Positions 48,272 through 58,587 are shown, counted from the first letter of the stretch. The stretch: 64,000 nt of DNA from Lachnospiraceae bacterium (GCA_017624855.1 JAGAMF010000002.1:1-64000); one strand, 5' to 3'. The notes: a model not told the origin generated them from the letters alone. Translations and numbers: made by a program.

Positions 48272-50788
48272 TTACTCTTCTTCGCCCCAAATCTTCTTGT
48301 TGAGTTCGATATCCTTCTTCTCAACCAATTCGAGAACTGCCTTAGCTTTATTCTGTTCAGCTGTAGCCTTCTTCTCATCATTAATGAGAAGTTCTAAGTT
48401 ACTTGAAATAATATCAATATTATTCTTAAACTCCTGAATCAATTCAGCAGTCTTAACCTTGGCAACTTCTGTAATTTCATCAATATATGAGTCAAACTGC
48501 TTTCTTGTTGTCTGGGCAAACATTGTCTCTACGTCATTTTTATATGACTTCTTATCATTTGTAGAGAAAATGAAGATTGCTTTCTGCTTATTGATATAGT
48601 CATCCATCTTCAATGCTGTTAAGCTTGAAGGAGGAATCTGTGTATCCGCAACATTTGTAATTCTCTTAATGAGTTCCTCGTCGATTCCCTTATAACCGGT
48701 AATCTTCTTAACGATGATACCCTTTAATTCTTCAATCTGCTGCTGTAAAATTCTACCACGATTTACCTTGTAGTAGTCATCAATTTCCTGTAAGTAACGA
48801 TTCAATTCGTTACGGATGATATTGTTCTTCTCCTCAAATACTTCGGGACGAAGCGCAATCCATTTCATCTTATCCGCAATATGACCTGCCTGAATCTGAC
48901 GGTTACCCATTACAGTATACAATGTATTGATATCGTCAATCTGGAATACCATGTTTTCTGTGGTCATATTCTGCAAATAATCTGCATAAGCCGCATCAAT
49001 ATCGCTTACCATGCTGGTCTTCATTAACTCGATATTCTTAGCAATTTCTTCCTTGGACAATCTTGCCTGATTTTCAATTACTTCATAATCTTCCTTAATG
49101 AAGTTTACAACATTCTTAATACCGTCATAAAGGCCTTTTGCCTTAACCGCCAATGCATATTTCTGTGCATACTTAATAATTTCCTGCTCAATGGCAAACA
49201 TACCTGAGTTTACATAGAGACGCTGAATAATGGGATAAAGACTTGCGTCTTCCGGATTATCACATTTCTTCAATTCTTCCATACACTCTTCAATAAGCTG
49301 CTTGGTTTCGTTGTCCGCATTAGCCATCTTATCCAGCTTGAAGTACATACCTGTTTCTACTTCGGAAGCCTTTGTCTTGCCTAAGAAAGGATCTTCAACC
49401 GGCTCATTGTTGATTTCGTTTCTATGGTTTGCAAGCCATCTTCTCTCTTCTTCCGTATCTACATTGTTGTTAATTGCTTTCGCAATATATGCAGCCTTGG
49501 AAGATACAAAGAACAATCTTTCTTTTGCCAAATCAATATGCTGAGCTTCTTCGTTATAAATCTTATCTGTTTCTTTTAAGGTAACTTCAACCTTCTTGTT
49601 CTTCAATTCCGCAAGATCCGCAAGACCCTTGGTATCTGCCTGATTGATTACATGCAATGAACGGGTTAAATCGATGGTAACATTACTACCGTTCTCCTGC
49701 TCATTCTTAGAAGAATTAATCAAGTTATATAAAATAGAGTTACCGGTACCTTCCATCTTGGTAGGCTCATAGAGCACAATCAAAATAGAATTGGTCTGCT
49801 GATGCAATGCTTTCTGAAGTACCAACAAATGCTCGTTGGAATTACTGTCGGTACCCGGTGTATCATAGAAAGTAAAGTTAATGTTTTCATCCAAAGGAAT
49901 GGGGAAATTAACTTCAATGATACCGTCAATATATTCTTCACACTCCGCTGTGGGCGCATTGGGAATATCGTTTAATTTCTTCAAAACCTGATAAAGCTGT
50001 TCATGCTGCTGAAGGCGGAACATAAGGGCAGAATTAATCTCGCCGTTTACTTTCTCCTGTGTGAATTCACACTCACCGTCTGCATGGAATGCAAACTTCT
50101 TCTTTGTTTCATCCCATACGATATTGGCAATAATTGCCTTATCGCTGTCACCCTTCTTAACAATAAAGGATACCGCAGGCTTCTCACTGTTTTTAATACG
50201 GAACATCTTTGCCGTTTCGGAATTAATACTTTCCGGCAAAATTCTCTTACCGATTAAAGCATTGATAAATGTAGATTTACCTGCACTATATGTACCAACC
50301 AAACAAAGATTAACATCATTCTTGTTCAGTTTCTCTCTTTTTACTTCAAATTCAGCCTTGCGGGTTAAGAATGATTTCTGAATATCGGACCCCTGTAATT
50401 CCTTGCTGAACACATTAATGGTATCATCACAGAATTCGCTGATACAGGTATAAATATCAGCTACTGCCGGAAGCTCGATAAATTTACCGATTACAAAACG
50501 CTCTTCTCCCGAAGTTTCATTATACTCTTTTACTTTCTTTTCAAAATCTTCATAATCGATTTTGGTGCCCTTAAAAACAAGACTTACCTTGTCTCTCAAA
50601 AACTGCTCCCAAATATCCTCGAAGAATTTATTTCCGTGATTCTGTAATAAAAATTCGCCTTTATCAGGTCCGTACTGTGACAACCAGGGACACATAGCAT
50701 ACGGAATCTCAACAAACTCCCCCTTCGCCTTCGCCAAGAAACGAATTTCTTTTTTTACAGGATGATACATAATCATCAATTCTTTCAT
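48272..50788 (-). CDS. Dynamin-family GTPase
   Basis: 838 residues. An N-terminal region of about 155 residues is unrecognised. The GTPase domain then starts with the P-loop GTYSAGKST (165-173), then DTPGTDS for G3 and an atypical G4 NQAD (instead of NKxD). A long helical stalk (about 480-830) follows, without transmembrane helices, and no paddle is obvious. Bacterial dynamins remodel membranes, some in stress or phage defence. Which job this one has cannot be told. It has its own strong promoter and a bidirectional terminator, so it stands alone. The usual arrangement of paired dynamin genes is not seen. Confidence 0.85.
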   Translation of the reverse strand: MKELMIMYHPVKKEIRFLAKAKGEFVEIPYAMCPWLSQYGPDKGEFLLQNHGNKFFEDIWEQFLRDKVSLVFKGTKIDYEDFEKKVKEYNETSGEERFVIGKFIELPAVADIYTCISEFCDDTINVFSKELQGSDIQKSFLTRKAEFEVKREKLNKNDVNLCLVGTYSAGKSTFINALIGKRILPESINSETAKMFRIKNSEKPAVSFIVKKGDSDKAIIANIVWDETKKKFAFHADGECEFTQEKVNGEINSALMFRLQQHEQLYQVLKKLNDIPNAPTAECEEYIDGIIEVNFPIPLDENINFTFYDTPGTDSNSNEHLLVLQKALHQQTNSILIVLYEPTKMEGTGNSILYNLINSSKNEQENGSNVTIDLTRSLHVINQADTKGLADLAELKNKKVEVTLKETDKIYNEEAQHIDLAKERLFFVSSKAAYIAKAINNNVDTEEERRWLANHRNEINNEPVEDPFLGKTKASEVETGMYFKLDKMANADNETKQLIEECMEELKKCDNPEDASLYPIIQRLYVNSGMFAIEQEIIKYAQKYALAVKAKGLYDGIKNVVNFIKEDYEVIENQARLSKEEIAKNIELMKTSMVSDIDAAYADYLQNMTTENMVFQIDDINTLYTVMGNRQIQAGHIADKMKWIALRPEVFEEKNNIIRNELNRYLQEIDDYYKVNRGRILQQQIEELKGIIVKKITGYKGIDEELIKRITNVADTQIPPSSLTALKMDDYINKQKAIFIFSTNDKKSYKNDVETMFAQTTRKQFDSYIDEITEVAKVKTAELIQEFKNNIDIISSNLELLINDEKKATAEQNKAKAVLELVEKKDIELNKKIWGEEE

Positions 50789-50841
50789 TGTTCTACCTCC
50801 CGAAAAATGAAATTTTCCCCTTATAAAAGAAAACCATTTTA

Positions 50842-50870
50842 ATTATATACTTATAAAATGTAAAAGTCAA
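50842..50870 (-). promoter_or_regulatory. Promoter of the dynamin-like gene
   Basis: TTGACT (50870-50865), 17 bases, TATAAT (50847-50842). Nearly consensus. Confidence 0.8.
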
Positions 50871-50947
50871 AAAAATCATGGAAAAAAACGCATTTTTTCA
50901 CACTTTTTTAGAACAAATTCACTCTATTTTGTATATCTTGCACAAAT

Positions 50948-52339
50948 TTACGCTTTTGTACTGCTTTTTTCTGCCACCACATTCTGTATCCAGATACCTT
51001 TTTTAACCAAAATGACACCGATTACACTTTTAATCAGGTTCAAAGACTGGCAAAAAGCATACAATGGGATGATGTTCCAATCCGTAAAATTGACCAATAC
51101 TGTCGCCACAGGAATACTGATAACCCATAAAAACACACTATCAAATAGGAATGTGATAAAAGTCTTGCCACCGGAGCGCAAAGTAAAATATGCTGCATTA
51201 TTTAACGCATCAAAGGGTGTTAAAACCGCACAGATACAGATAAAAATTACTGCCAGTTCTTTTATACTATCACTTGTTTTATAGATTCCCGCAAATCCGG
51301 AAGAACACAAAGCCATCAGACCTCCGGTGAGCATGCAGCACATAACCGAAAAAGCAATCATTTTGGTTGCGGTACTCTTTGCCTCTTTTAGACGGCCTGC
51401 GCCCAGCTCCTTCCCTACAATGACCGAAATGGAACTTCCCATGGACAGATATACCACATTAAACAGATTTGCAATTGTGGATGTAATGTTAATGGCTGCC
51501 ACTACTCCAAGTCCCCTCTGAGAATAGCACTGATTCATTGCAACAATTCCCGCAGACCACATGGTCTCGTTTAGAAGCAACGGCGCACCTTTGTATATAA
51601 TCTGCTTAATCAACCACTTGGGAATATACATACTTTTGTATACACCCTTAAAAAATGCACGCTTTCCTCTATGACAACTGATTATGACAATGGCAAATTC
51701 AATATATCTGGAAATAACCGTAGCAAGCGCGGCTCCCACAACTCCCAATTTGGGGAATCCCAACAAACCGAAAATCAACAGTGCATTCAGCACTAAATTA
51801 ACGGCAACCGCAATGGTACCGGCCTTCATGGGCAGTACCGTTTCTTCGGTTTCTTTTAAGGAGCTGGCATAAGCCTCTTTTATGGAAAAAGGCGCCAAGC
51901 CCCAAAGCATTACCGTCAAATACTGCTTTCCGTACATTAATGTGGTTGCCACATCCCCTTCGCCGGAATCCGTCAAAAACAGTTTAATCAAAAAATCCGG
52001 AAACAACAGAAGCAAGGCAAGAGCAATCAGTGTGATTGCCACGCATATAATCATTTTAAAACGCAATACATAACGCAAGCCGTCTTCATTTCCGCTTCCG
52101 TAAAACTGGGCTCCGAAAATTCCGGCACCGGATACACCGCCAAAAATACAAATATTAAAAACAAACAACAATTGGTTTACCACTGCCACACCGGTCATCT
52201 GCTCGGTGCCCACCTGACCAACCATAATATTGTCCAAAAGACCCACAAAGTTGGTAATTGCCATTTGTATGATAATGGGGATGGCGATTTTAAGCACCAT
52301 CCCGTAAAATTTTTTATCACCGATTAAATTTTTAAACAT
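50948..52339 (-). CDS. MATE-family efflux transporter
   Basis: 463 residues, about twelve membrane helices. The MATE halves are clear, with IPIIIQMAITNFVGLLDNIMVGQVG at the start (the first helix) and the second half restarting near MWSAGIVAMNQ. It exports drugs or toxic cations driven by Na+ or H+, but the substrate is unknown. It lies 75 bases downstream of lysA on the same strand. Confidence 0.93.
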   Translation of the reverse strand: MFKNLIGDKKFYGMVLKIAIPIIIQMAITNFVGLLDNIMVGQVGTEQMTGVAVVNQLLFVFNICIFGGVSGAGIFGAQFYGSGNEDGLRYVLRFKMIICVAITLIALALLLLFPDFLIKLFLTDSGEGDVATTLMYGKQYLTVMLWGLAPFSIKEAYASSLKETEETVLPMKAGTIAVAVNLVLNALLIFGLLGFPKLGVVGAALATVISRYIEFAIVIISCHRGKRAFFKGVYKSMYIPKWLIKQIIYKGAPLLLNETMWSAGIVAMNQCYSQRGLGVVAAINITSTIANLFNVVYLSMGSSISVIVGKELGAGRLKEAKSTATKMIAFSVMCCMLTGGLMALCSSGFAGIYKTSDSIKELAVIFICICAVLTPFDALNNAAYFTLRSGGKTFITFLFDSVFLWVISIPVATVLVNFTDWNIIPLYAFCQSLNLIKSVIGVILVKKGIWIQNVVAEKSSTKA

Positions 52340-52414
52340 AATTTACTCCTAAAATCTTCCGCAAACCGCAAGCTTAGGATTATAACATCTTACATTGCTT
52401 TATTTGATTTATAT

Positions 52415-53686
52415 TTAAAAATCAAATTTATCAAAAATATCGAAACAATCCAAAGTTGCATAGTAATCTTTTACGGTTTCGGCGCGGCGGATTAATTTGG
52501 CCGTTCCGTCCTCCTGTAAAAGAATCTCTGCGGATTTCAATTTACCATTATAGTTATAGCCCATAGCATAGCCGTGAGCACCCGTATCATGAATAAAGAG
52601 ATAATCTCCCTTCTCAATTTCGGGCAACATTCTGTCAATTGCAAACTTATCGTTATTCTCACACAAAGAACCTGTAACATCATATTTATGATCGCAAGGT
52701 GCATTTTCCTTACCCAAAACGGTAATGTGATGGTATGCGCCATACATTGCGGGACGCATTAAGTTTACCGCACAAGCATCGCAACCGATGTATTCTTTGT
52801 GGATGTGCTTTTCATGAACCGCCTTGGTAACCAAACCGCCGTAAGGTCCCATCATAAAACGACCCAATTCCGTAAAAATTGCAACATCATCCATTCCTGC
52901 AGGCACAAGAACTTCTTCGTATACCTTGCGAACGCCTTCACCCACTGCATGAATATCACAGGGTTCCTGGTCCGGTCTGTAAGGGATACCCACACCACCG
53001 GAAAGGTTAATAAATGCAATATGCACACCTGTTTCTTCTTTTAACTTTACTGCCAACTCAAACAAAACTTTCGCAAGCATGGGATAATACTCATTCTGCA
53101 CCACATTACTTGCAAGAAATGCATGAATACCAAAATGCTTTGCTCCCTTTTCTTTTAAAAGCTTAAAACCTTCCACCATCTGTTCCGGAGTAAAACCGTA
53201 TTTTGCATCTCCGGGATTATCCATAATACCGTTACACACCTCAAAAACACCGCCGGGATTATAACGGCAGGAAATGGTCTCAGGGATGTAACCGATGGTC
53301 TGCTCCAAAAATTCAATATGAGTAAAATCATCCAAATTAATGGTTGCCCCAAGTTTTGCCGCATACGCGAATTCCTCGGCAGGCGTTGCATTGGATGAAA
53401 ACATAATATTGCTTCCTGTGATTCCCATAGCCTTACTTAACATCAATTCTGACATGGACGAACAGTCGCAGCCGCAACCGTATTCATTTAAAATTTGAAT
53501 CAAATGAGGATTGGGATTGGCCTTAACCGCAAAATACTCCCTAAAACCTTTATTCCACGCAAACGCTTCCTGCATTGCTTTGGCATTTTTACGAATCCCC
53601 GCTTCATCATAAATATGAAACGGTGTGGGATATTCTTTTACAATTTCTTCAATTTTTTCTTTACTGACAAAGGGTGTTTTATTCAT
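52415..53686 (-). CDS. lysA: Diaminopimelate decarboxylase
   Basis: 423 residues. The fold III PLP-binding Lys is in YFAVKANPNP, the glycine loop is LSGGVGIPYR, and the C-terminal barrel has ACAVNLMRPAMYGAYHH, which supplies a substrate-binding Cys/Tyr pair. It decarboxylates meso-diaminopimelate to lysine. The pattern CDCSSMSELMLSKAMGI fits a clostridial lineage of LysA. It lies 18 bases downstream of ung and is probably cotranscribed with it. Confidence 0.9.
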   Translation of the reverse strand: MNKTPFVSKEKIEEIVKEYPTPFHIYDEAGIRKNAKAMQEAFAWNKGFREYFAVKANPNPHLIQILNEYGCGCDCSSMSELMLSKAMGITGSNIMFSSNATPAEEFAYAAKLGATINLDDFTHIEFLEQTIGYIPETISCRYNPGGVFEVCNGIMDNPGDAKYGFTPEQMVEGFKLLKEKGAKHFGIHAFLASNVVQNEYYPMLAKVLFELAVKLKEETGVHIAFINLSGGVGIPYRPDQEPCDIHAVGEGVRKVYEEVLVPAGMDDVAIFTELGRFMMGPYGGLVTKAVHEKHIHKEYIGCDACAVNLMRPAMYGAYHHITVLGKENAPCDHKYDVTGSLCENNDKFAIDRMLPEIEKGDYLFIHDTGAHGYAMGYNYNGKLKSAEILLQEDGTAKLIRRAETVKDYYATLDCFDIFDKFDF

Positions 53687-53704
53687 TTTATCCTCCTAAA
53701 ATAC

Positions 53705-54379
53705 CTATATATCTTCAATCTGCCAATCAATGGGCTCATAGCCGTTGGCAGTAAGAAATTCATTGGTTTTGCTAAAATGCTTACATCCGAAGAAACCTCT
53801 GTAAGCCGACAAGGGACTGGGGTGAGGTGCTTCCAATACAAGATGCTTGGGATTGTGAAGCATTACCTTCTTTTTCTGAGCCGGTGCCCCCCATAAAAGG
53901 AATACAATAGGGCGATCCTGCTCATCCAAAATTCTGATTACGGCATCGGTAAACTGCTCCCATCCAATTCCTCTGTGGGAATTAGCCTGATGCGCCCGAA
54001 CCGTCAATACGGTGTTTAACAAAAGTACACCCTGCTCCGCCCATTTTACAAGGTATCCGTTATTGGGAATGTTTAATCCCAAATCACTCTGTAATTCCTT
54101 GTATATATTTACAAGAGAAGGCGGTGTATCCACGCCGGGCTTTACGGAAAAGCATAACCCGTGAGCCTGTCCCACATTGTGATACGGATCCTGACCCAAA
54201 ATAACCACCTTTACATTTGCAAGAGGTGTCAAATGAAATGCATTAAACACATCGCAAGAATCCGGATACACTCTGGTAGCGGAATACTCCTCTTTCACTT
54301 TTAAATACAACTCTTTATAATAATCTTTTCCAAATTCCGGTTTAATAACCTCCAACCAGTCATTCGAAATCGCTGTCAT
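53705..54379 (-). CDS. ung: Uracil-DNA glycosylase, family 1
   Basis: 224 residues. Motif 1 is GQDPYHNVGQAHGLCFSV (catalytic Asp), the intercalation loop is HPSPLSAYRGFFG (catalytic His). It removes uracil from DNA. No unusual feature. It precedes lysA and follows hisF. Confidence 0.97.
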   Translation of the reverse strand: MTAISNDWLEVIKPEFGKDYYKELYLKVKEEYSATRVYPDSCDVFNAFHLTPLANVKVVILGQDPYHNVGQAHGLCFSVKPGVDTPPSLVNIYKELQSDLGLNIPNNGYLVKWAEQGVLLLNTVLTVRAHQANSHRGIGWEQFTDAVIRILDEQDRPIVFLLWGAPAQKKKVMLHNPKHLVLEAPHPSPLSAYRGFFGCKHFSKTNEFLTANGYEPIDWQIEDI

Positions 54380-54427
54380 ACCGTTTCTCCTCAGTATCTC
54401 TCAATTATATGCTGTAAAGTATATTCA

Positions 54428-54450
54428 GCCCTTTTGCAGATGAAAAGGGC
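54428..54450. terminator. Hairpin between hisF and ung
   Basis: GCCCTTTT and AAAAGGGC with a seven-base loop. The T-run (CGTTTTTT) follows on the plus strand only, which is the wrong side for the minus-strand genes, so its effect on hisF is uncertain. Confidence 0.4.
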
Positions 54451-54456
54451 CGTTTT

Positions 54457-55224
54457 TTATAACATTCTTCTTACGGAAATTCCGTTCTCATGAAGATATT
54501 CCTTCACTTCACGAATTTCAAGTTCTTTAAAATGGAACAGGGATGCTGCCAATGCCGCATCTGCCTTCCCCACAGTCAAAGCCTCTTTAAAATGCTCCTT
54601 GGTGCCTGCACCGCCGGAAGCAATTACCGGAATGGAAACATTTTCTGAAATAATGCGGGTCAATTCCAAGTCATATCCTGCCTTGGTACCGTCACAATCC
54701 ATACTGGTAAGCAAAATCTCACCCGCACCAAGTTTGTCTGCCTTCATGGCCCATTCAACCGCATCGATTCCCATATCCACGCGACCGCCGTTTTTATAAA
54801 TATTCCATCCACTGCCGTCTGCTCTTCTCTTGGCATCGATTGCCACAACCACACACTGGCTGCCAAACTTCTCTGCCGCTTCACTAATCAGTGACGGATT
54901 CATAATTGCCGCCGAATTCACAGCCACTTTATCCGCACCTTCGCGAAGAATCTTTTTAAAATCATCTACGGTACGAATTCCTCCGCCTACGGTAAACGGA
55001 ATAAAAACCTGGCTGGCCACACGACGCACCATGTCCACCACCGTATCACGACCATCGGAAGATGCCGTAATATCAAGAAAAACCAGTTCATCCGCACCGG
55101 CCTTATCATAAGCTCTGGCAATTTCCACCGGGTCTCCCGCATCGATTAAATTAACAAAATTTACACCTTTTACTACTCTGCCGGCATTTACATCAAGGCA
55201 GGGAATGATTCTTTTTGTATGCAT
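54457..55224 (-). CDS. hisF: Imidazole glycerol phosphate synthase cyclase subunit
   Basis: 255 residues, canonical TIM barrel. [16 protein letters not shown] holds catalytic Asp11-type residue, and VAVNSAAI and TSMDCDGTK the second catalytic Asp. With HisH it makes imidazole glycerol phosphate and AICAR. The hisH gene is 119 bases upstream. No other his gene is in the window. Confidence 0.97.
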   Translation of the reverse strand: MHTKRIIPCLDVNAGRVVKGVNFVNLIDAGDPVEIARAYDKAGADELVFLDITASSDGRDTVVDMVRRVASQVFIPFTVGGGIRTVDDFKKILREGADKVAVNSAAIMNPSLISEAAEKFGSQCVVVAIDAKRRADGSGWNIYKNGGRVDMGIDAVEWAMKADKLGAGEILLTSMDCDGTKAGYDLELTRIISENVSIPVIASGGAGTKEHFKEALTVGKADAALAASLFHFKELEIREVKEYLHENGISVRRML

Positions 55225-55343
55225 GATACAACCTATTCTTAATATTAAGACCTTTCCGTTTCATTTCTAAACAAGCTTTTTTCGGTAGAATATGCTTCTA
55301 CGCATATCCGTTTCCTTCGTATCATATCAGAAGTGTCTGTTTT

Positions 55344-55949
55344 CTACAAGGAAATAAAATTTTTCAATATTGCCATACCCACATCGGAACTCTTTTCCGG
55401 ATGGAACTGGCAGGCAAACACATTGCCCTGCTCTACCGCTGCGTGAATGCACACACCGTATTCCGTAGTAGCCGCCACCATATCTTCCGCTTCTGCTTTC
55501 AGGTAATAAGAATGTACAAAATACACATAAGCACCTTCTTTGATTCCTTTAAAAAGCTTGGTCTCCTTTGTAAAATGCAATGAATTCCAGCCCATATGAG
55601 GAATTTTTAAATCCTCTCCCTCGGGAATTCTGAGAATTTTACCGGGAAGAAGTCCCAGACCTTTTACGCCGGGAGTTTCATCGCTTTCTTCAAACATTAA
55701 CTGAAGCCCCAAACAGATTCCAAGAAAAGGGGTTCCCTTATCAACGATCTGTCGAATTACACTTTCCAACCCATAGCTTCGGATTTTATCCATGGCATCG
55801 CCAAAAGCTCCAACACCGGGCAAAATCACCTTATCCGCCTTCAGAAGCACCTCGGCATCTCTTGTTATAGTTACTTCCTCCCCCAACGCCTGTAAAGCTT
55901 TTTCCACACTTTTAATATTTCCTGCATCATAATCAATTATTGCTATCAT
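55344..55949 (-). CDS. hisH: Imidazole glycerol phosphate synthase glutaminase subunit
   Basis: 201 residues from the ATG at 55949 (GAGGAG upstream); eleven additional in-frame codons upstream are rejected. The glutaminase triad is the Cys in GICLGLQLMFEES and the His/Glu of FHPEKS. It supplies ammonia to HisF. Confidence 0.96.
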   Translation of the reverse strand: MIAIIDYDAGNIKSVEKALQALGEEVTITRDAEVLLKADKVILPGVGAFGDAMDKIRSYGLESVIRQIVDKGTPFLGICLGLQLMFEESDETPGVKGLGLLPGKILRIPEGEDLKIPHMGWNSLHFTKETKLFKGIKEGAYVYFVHSYYLKAEAEDMVAATTEYGVCIHAAVEQGNVFACQFHPEKSSDVGMAILKNFISL

Positions 55950-56002
55950 TATGTCTCCTCGGCACCGTACATTTTCATACATAGTGCCTCAACCGTTATT
56001 TT

Positions 56003-58507
56003 TTAATTCGCAAAATTCACCGAACCGCCTTCCACAGAGCCTGAATACAGTTCGTTATCATTTCCGGAAGGCAAGTCTTGCGTTTCCGAAGGTTCTTCAT
56101 TCTCCTGCTGAAGCTGTTCAATAATTGCTTCTTCTTCCGGAAGGAGGTCTTCCAATTCATCCGCATTCAAACCGCCGTCTTCCGCCGGAGCCTCAACTTC
56201 TTCTTCCGAATTTTCAACCGAAGCTTCACCACCGTAATTTGACAGATCATCAAAAGTTTTTCCCGCCAATACATTCTCAACCGCTACCGTATAGTCGGGA
56301 TTACGCAACCCGCAAATTTGCTCAACAGTTTCCGCATCCAAACCGAACTGCTTTTGTAACGCATCCGTAAACATGTCGCGCATCATTTTCCACTCTGCCA
56401 TAATGCCCAAACGATCCGCCAAATTTTCTTCCTTATCACAGGCAATTACTCCCTGTAAAAGAGTATCCAACGCATCCTTTGTCATACCGCGTTTTACATA
56501 GATTTCATACTGATGATACCGCTCTTCAAGGCCATACAGCAACTCTGCTTTTTCATACAGTATTTTATCGCTTTCATTCAAATCCTGTCCCATAAAACGC
56601 ATGGCAGCTTCTTCATAGTTGCCGTTATAAAAGGCAGCTCGTGCTGTCATAAGAGACAACTGACGGGGCAGGAAATAGGTTCCCACAAGAATCAGTCCCA
56701 AAAGCGATGCACACACCAACAAAGTTGCCACAATTCCCTTGGTTCCGATGGAATGTCTGGCTTCCCGTTTTTCGGCCTCAATCTCCGCCGGTGTTTTCTC
56801 AGATACAACAACCTTTTTGGGTTTCTTTTCTTTTGCCGGCTTTTCTTTCTTCTTTGCCTTCTTCTTATCTTCCTCTTCCAATTCCGCTTCAATGGCAGCA
56901 TTCTCATCCGATACTTTACCGCCTTTGGCTTCTTTTTTCTTTTTCTTGGAAACTTTTTCTTTCTTTGCTTTTGCAGGTTTGGTTTCAATAGCATCCAATT
57001 GATTCATCGGATCTAAATCATCCGGATTCTCAGCTTTTGCTCCGTCACCTTCTGCACTTTCATCTTCAAGGCTTTCGTCCTCAAACATAAAAGCAGCGAT
57101 TCTGTCTTTTAAAGAAACCTTATTCTTCTTCTCTTTAACAGGCTTCTCTTTCTTAACCTTTTCTTTTTTGGCTTTCTTTTTCTTCTTCGGTGTCTCTTCC
57201 GCTTCACCGGAAGATTCAGAAGCCTCAGCTTCTTCATTTAATACATTATCAACAGCCTCTTGTGCCGCTTTTTCATCAGCCTCGCGGTTTGCAAGACTTT
57301 CCTGCATGCTCTCTTCTTCAAACTGACTGAGCATGGACATAATATCTTCTTCCACCTGTGCATCCGGCATGGCAGACTCTTTTTCCTCTGCCATCTTAGC
57401 CGTTGCTTCCAACATAGCTTCTACATTATCGATATCCAGAAGCATCTCTCCGTCAAAATCCGGAATATCAATAATCTGTCTTTCTTCGTTTTCACTCTGT
57501 GTTTCATCCGTTTCTTCGGAGGCATCTTCCATAAGACTATCCAATAAAAATGCCTCTGCATCTTCCTGTAAGTCCGGCATTAACTCTTCCGGCATCTCTT
57601 TTGAAGAATCTACCAGTACATCTGCAATATCGCCAAGTCCTATTTCTTCCAGTTCTTCTCTGGTAAGACCAATATCACTTGTTTTTTCTGCCCCCTCATC
57701 GTTCTGAGGCATTTCTTCCCAAGTTTCTACCACATCCGGTTCCGGTGCCTTTTCTTCTGCTGTGGGTTCCGTTCCTGCATCGTCATTTCCCATAGATGCA
57801 AACAATGCTGCAATCTCATCCGGTGACAACACTCCCGTATTGGAAACTTCCGGTGCAGGTTCTGCAACCTTCACTTCCAGTTCTGCCACTACTTCAGGCT
57901 CTGCCTCTTTCGTCTCTGTTTCTGCATTATTTTCCATAGACGCAAACAGTGCAGCAATCTCATCGGGTGACAACACTCCCGTATTGGAAACTTCAGGCGC
58001 AGGTTCTGCAACCTTCACTTCCGATTCTGCCTCTGCTTCCGGCTCTGCCACCACCTCAGGTTCTGCCTCTTTCGTCTCTGTTTCTGCATTACTCTCCATA
58101 GACGCAAACAATGCAGCAATCTCATCCGGTGACAATACACCTGTATTAGTAACCTCAGCGGCTGGAGAAACTGCTGTTTCCTCCGGGATATCCATAATAT
58201 CCTCTTGTACTGCTTCCGGCTTAGAATCTTCTTTTTCAGGTGCTTTTTCAGGCACAGTTTCCGCCACCTGTGTCGCATATTGCGTCATAAAATCATCGGA
58301 GTCATCTTCCTCTTCATCACTTGCAACCTCTAACCCTAAAAGCAGAGCAAGTTGCTTTTGCAAAACTTCCTCTGTCAATTCCGATTCATCAAGTTCTTCA
58401 ATCGGCTTCATTTTTTTATGTTTTTTACTCGAATCATCTTCGTGCTGTGCATCCTGCTCATTCACCGAAGCAAGTAATTGGTCTAAATATTCTTCCGTAG
58501 ACTGCAT
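56003..58507 (-). CDS. Acidic membrane protein with three FliM-like EIxAL motifs
   Basis: 834 residues, family not recognised. Residues 1-590 are mostly disordered, acidic with Lys-rich tracts (about 440-465, 510-530, 548-566), and should be cytoplasmic. NTGVLSPDEIAALFASM occurs three times (121-137, 175-191, 223-239) with small changes outside it. VLSPDEIAALF closely follows the FliM/FliY N-terminal peptide LSQxEIDALL, which binds phosphorylated CheY. One membrane helix (591-613) follows, then a helical TPR-like region outside (about 620-755, AAFYNGNYEEAAMRFMGQD) and an acidic tail. cheV is directly upstream. I infer that the motifs dock a CheY-like receiver, such as that of CheV, to the membrane. 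No FliM-type C-ring domain exists in it. Confidence 0.8.
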   Translation of the reverse strand: MQSTEEYLDQLLASVNEQDAQHEDDSSKKHKKMKPIEELDESELTEEVLQKQLALLLGLEVASDEEEDDSDDFMTQYATQVAETVPEKAPEKEDSKPEAVQEDIMDIPEETAVSPAAEVTNTGVLSPDEIAALFASMESNAETETKEAEPEVVAEPEAEAESEVKVAEPAPEVSNTGVLSPDEIAALFASMENNAETETKEAEPEVVAELEVKVAEPAPEVSNTGVLSPDEIAALFASMGNDDAGTEPTAEEKAPEPDVVETWEEMPQNDEGAEKTSDIGLTREELEEIGLGDIADVLVDSSKEMPEELMPDLQEDAEAFLLDSLMEDASEETDETQSENEERQIIDIPDFDGEMLLDIDNVEAMLEATAKMAEEKESAMPDAQVEEDIMSMLSQFEEESMQESLANREADEKAAQEAVDNVLNEEAEASESSGEAEETPKKKKKAKKEKVKKEKPVKEKKNKVSLKDRIAAFMFEDESLEDESAEGDGAKAENPDDLDPMNQLDAIETKPAKAKKEKVSKKKKKEAKGGKVSDENAAIEAELEEEDKKKAKKKEKPAKEKKPKKVVVSEKTPAEIEAEKREARHSIGTKGIVATLLVCASLLGLILVGTYFLPRQLSLMTARAAFYNGNYEEAAMRFMGQDLNESDKILYEKAELLYGLEERYHQYEIYVKRGMTKDALDTLLQGVIACDKEENLADRLGIMAEWKMMRDMFTDALQKQFGLDAETVEQICGLRNPDYTVAVENVLAGKTFDDLSNYGGEASVENSEEEVEAPAEDGGLNADELEDLLPEEEAIIEQLQQENEEPSETQDLPSGNDNELYSGSVEGGSVNFAN
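57791..58147 (-). repeat. Three coding repeats of the FliM-like motif
   Basis: The motif copies lie at 58147-58097, 57985-57935 and 57841-57791. The surrounding tandem units are about 54 and 48 codons long, containing also KEAEPEVVAE and VKVAEPAPEVS segments. The high DNA identity between units points to recent duplication. Confidence 0.9.
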
Positions 58508-58553
58508 GAAACATCCTCCTGCGTCAGGTTTGAAACCTTATTATCAGAGTAGA

Positions 58554-58581
58554 AAAAGCCGGGGCATTACTCCCGGCTTTT
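58554..58581 (-). terminator. Terminator of cheV
   Basis: AAAAGCCGGG (58554-58563) and CCCGGCTTTT (58572-58581), eight-base loop; the minus strand continues in T after the stem. It separates cheV from the downstream membrane-protein gene, so coupling would need read-through or a second promoter. Confidence 0.85.
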
Positions 58582-58587
58582 GAAAAC

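Noticed and set aside
57762-58583. Long plus-strand open frame opposite the acidic membrane-protein gene
   Set aside because: It is Ser/Ala-rich mirror sequence of the GAA/GAG-rich coding strand and repeats, has no ribosome binding site, and the minus-strand frame shows real motifs and a membrane helix.
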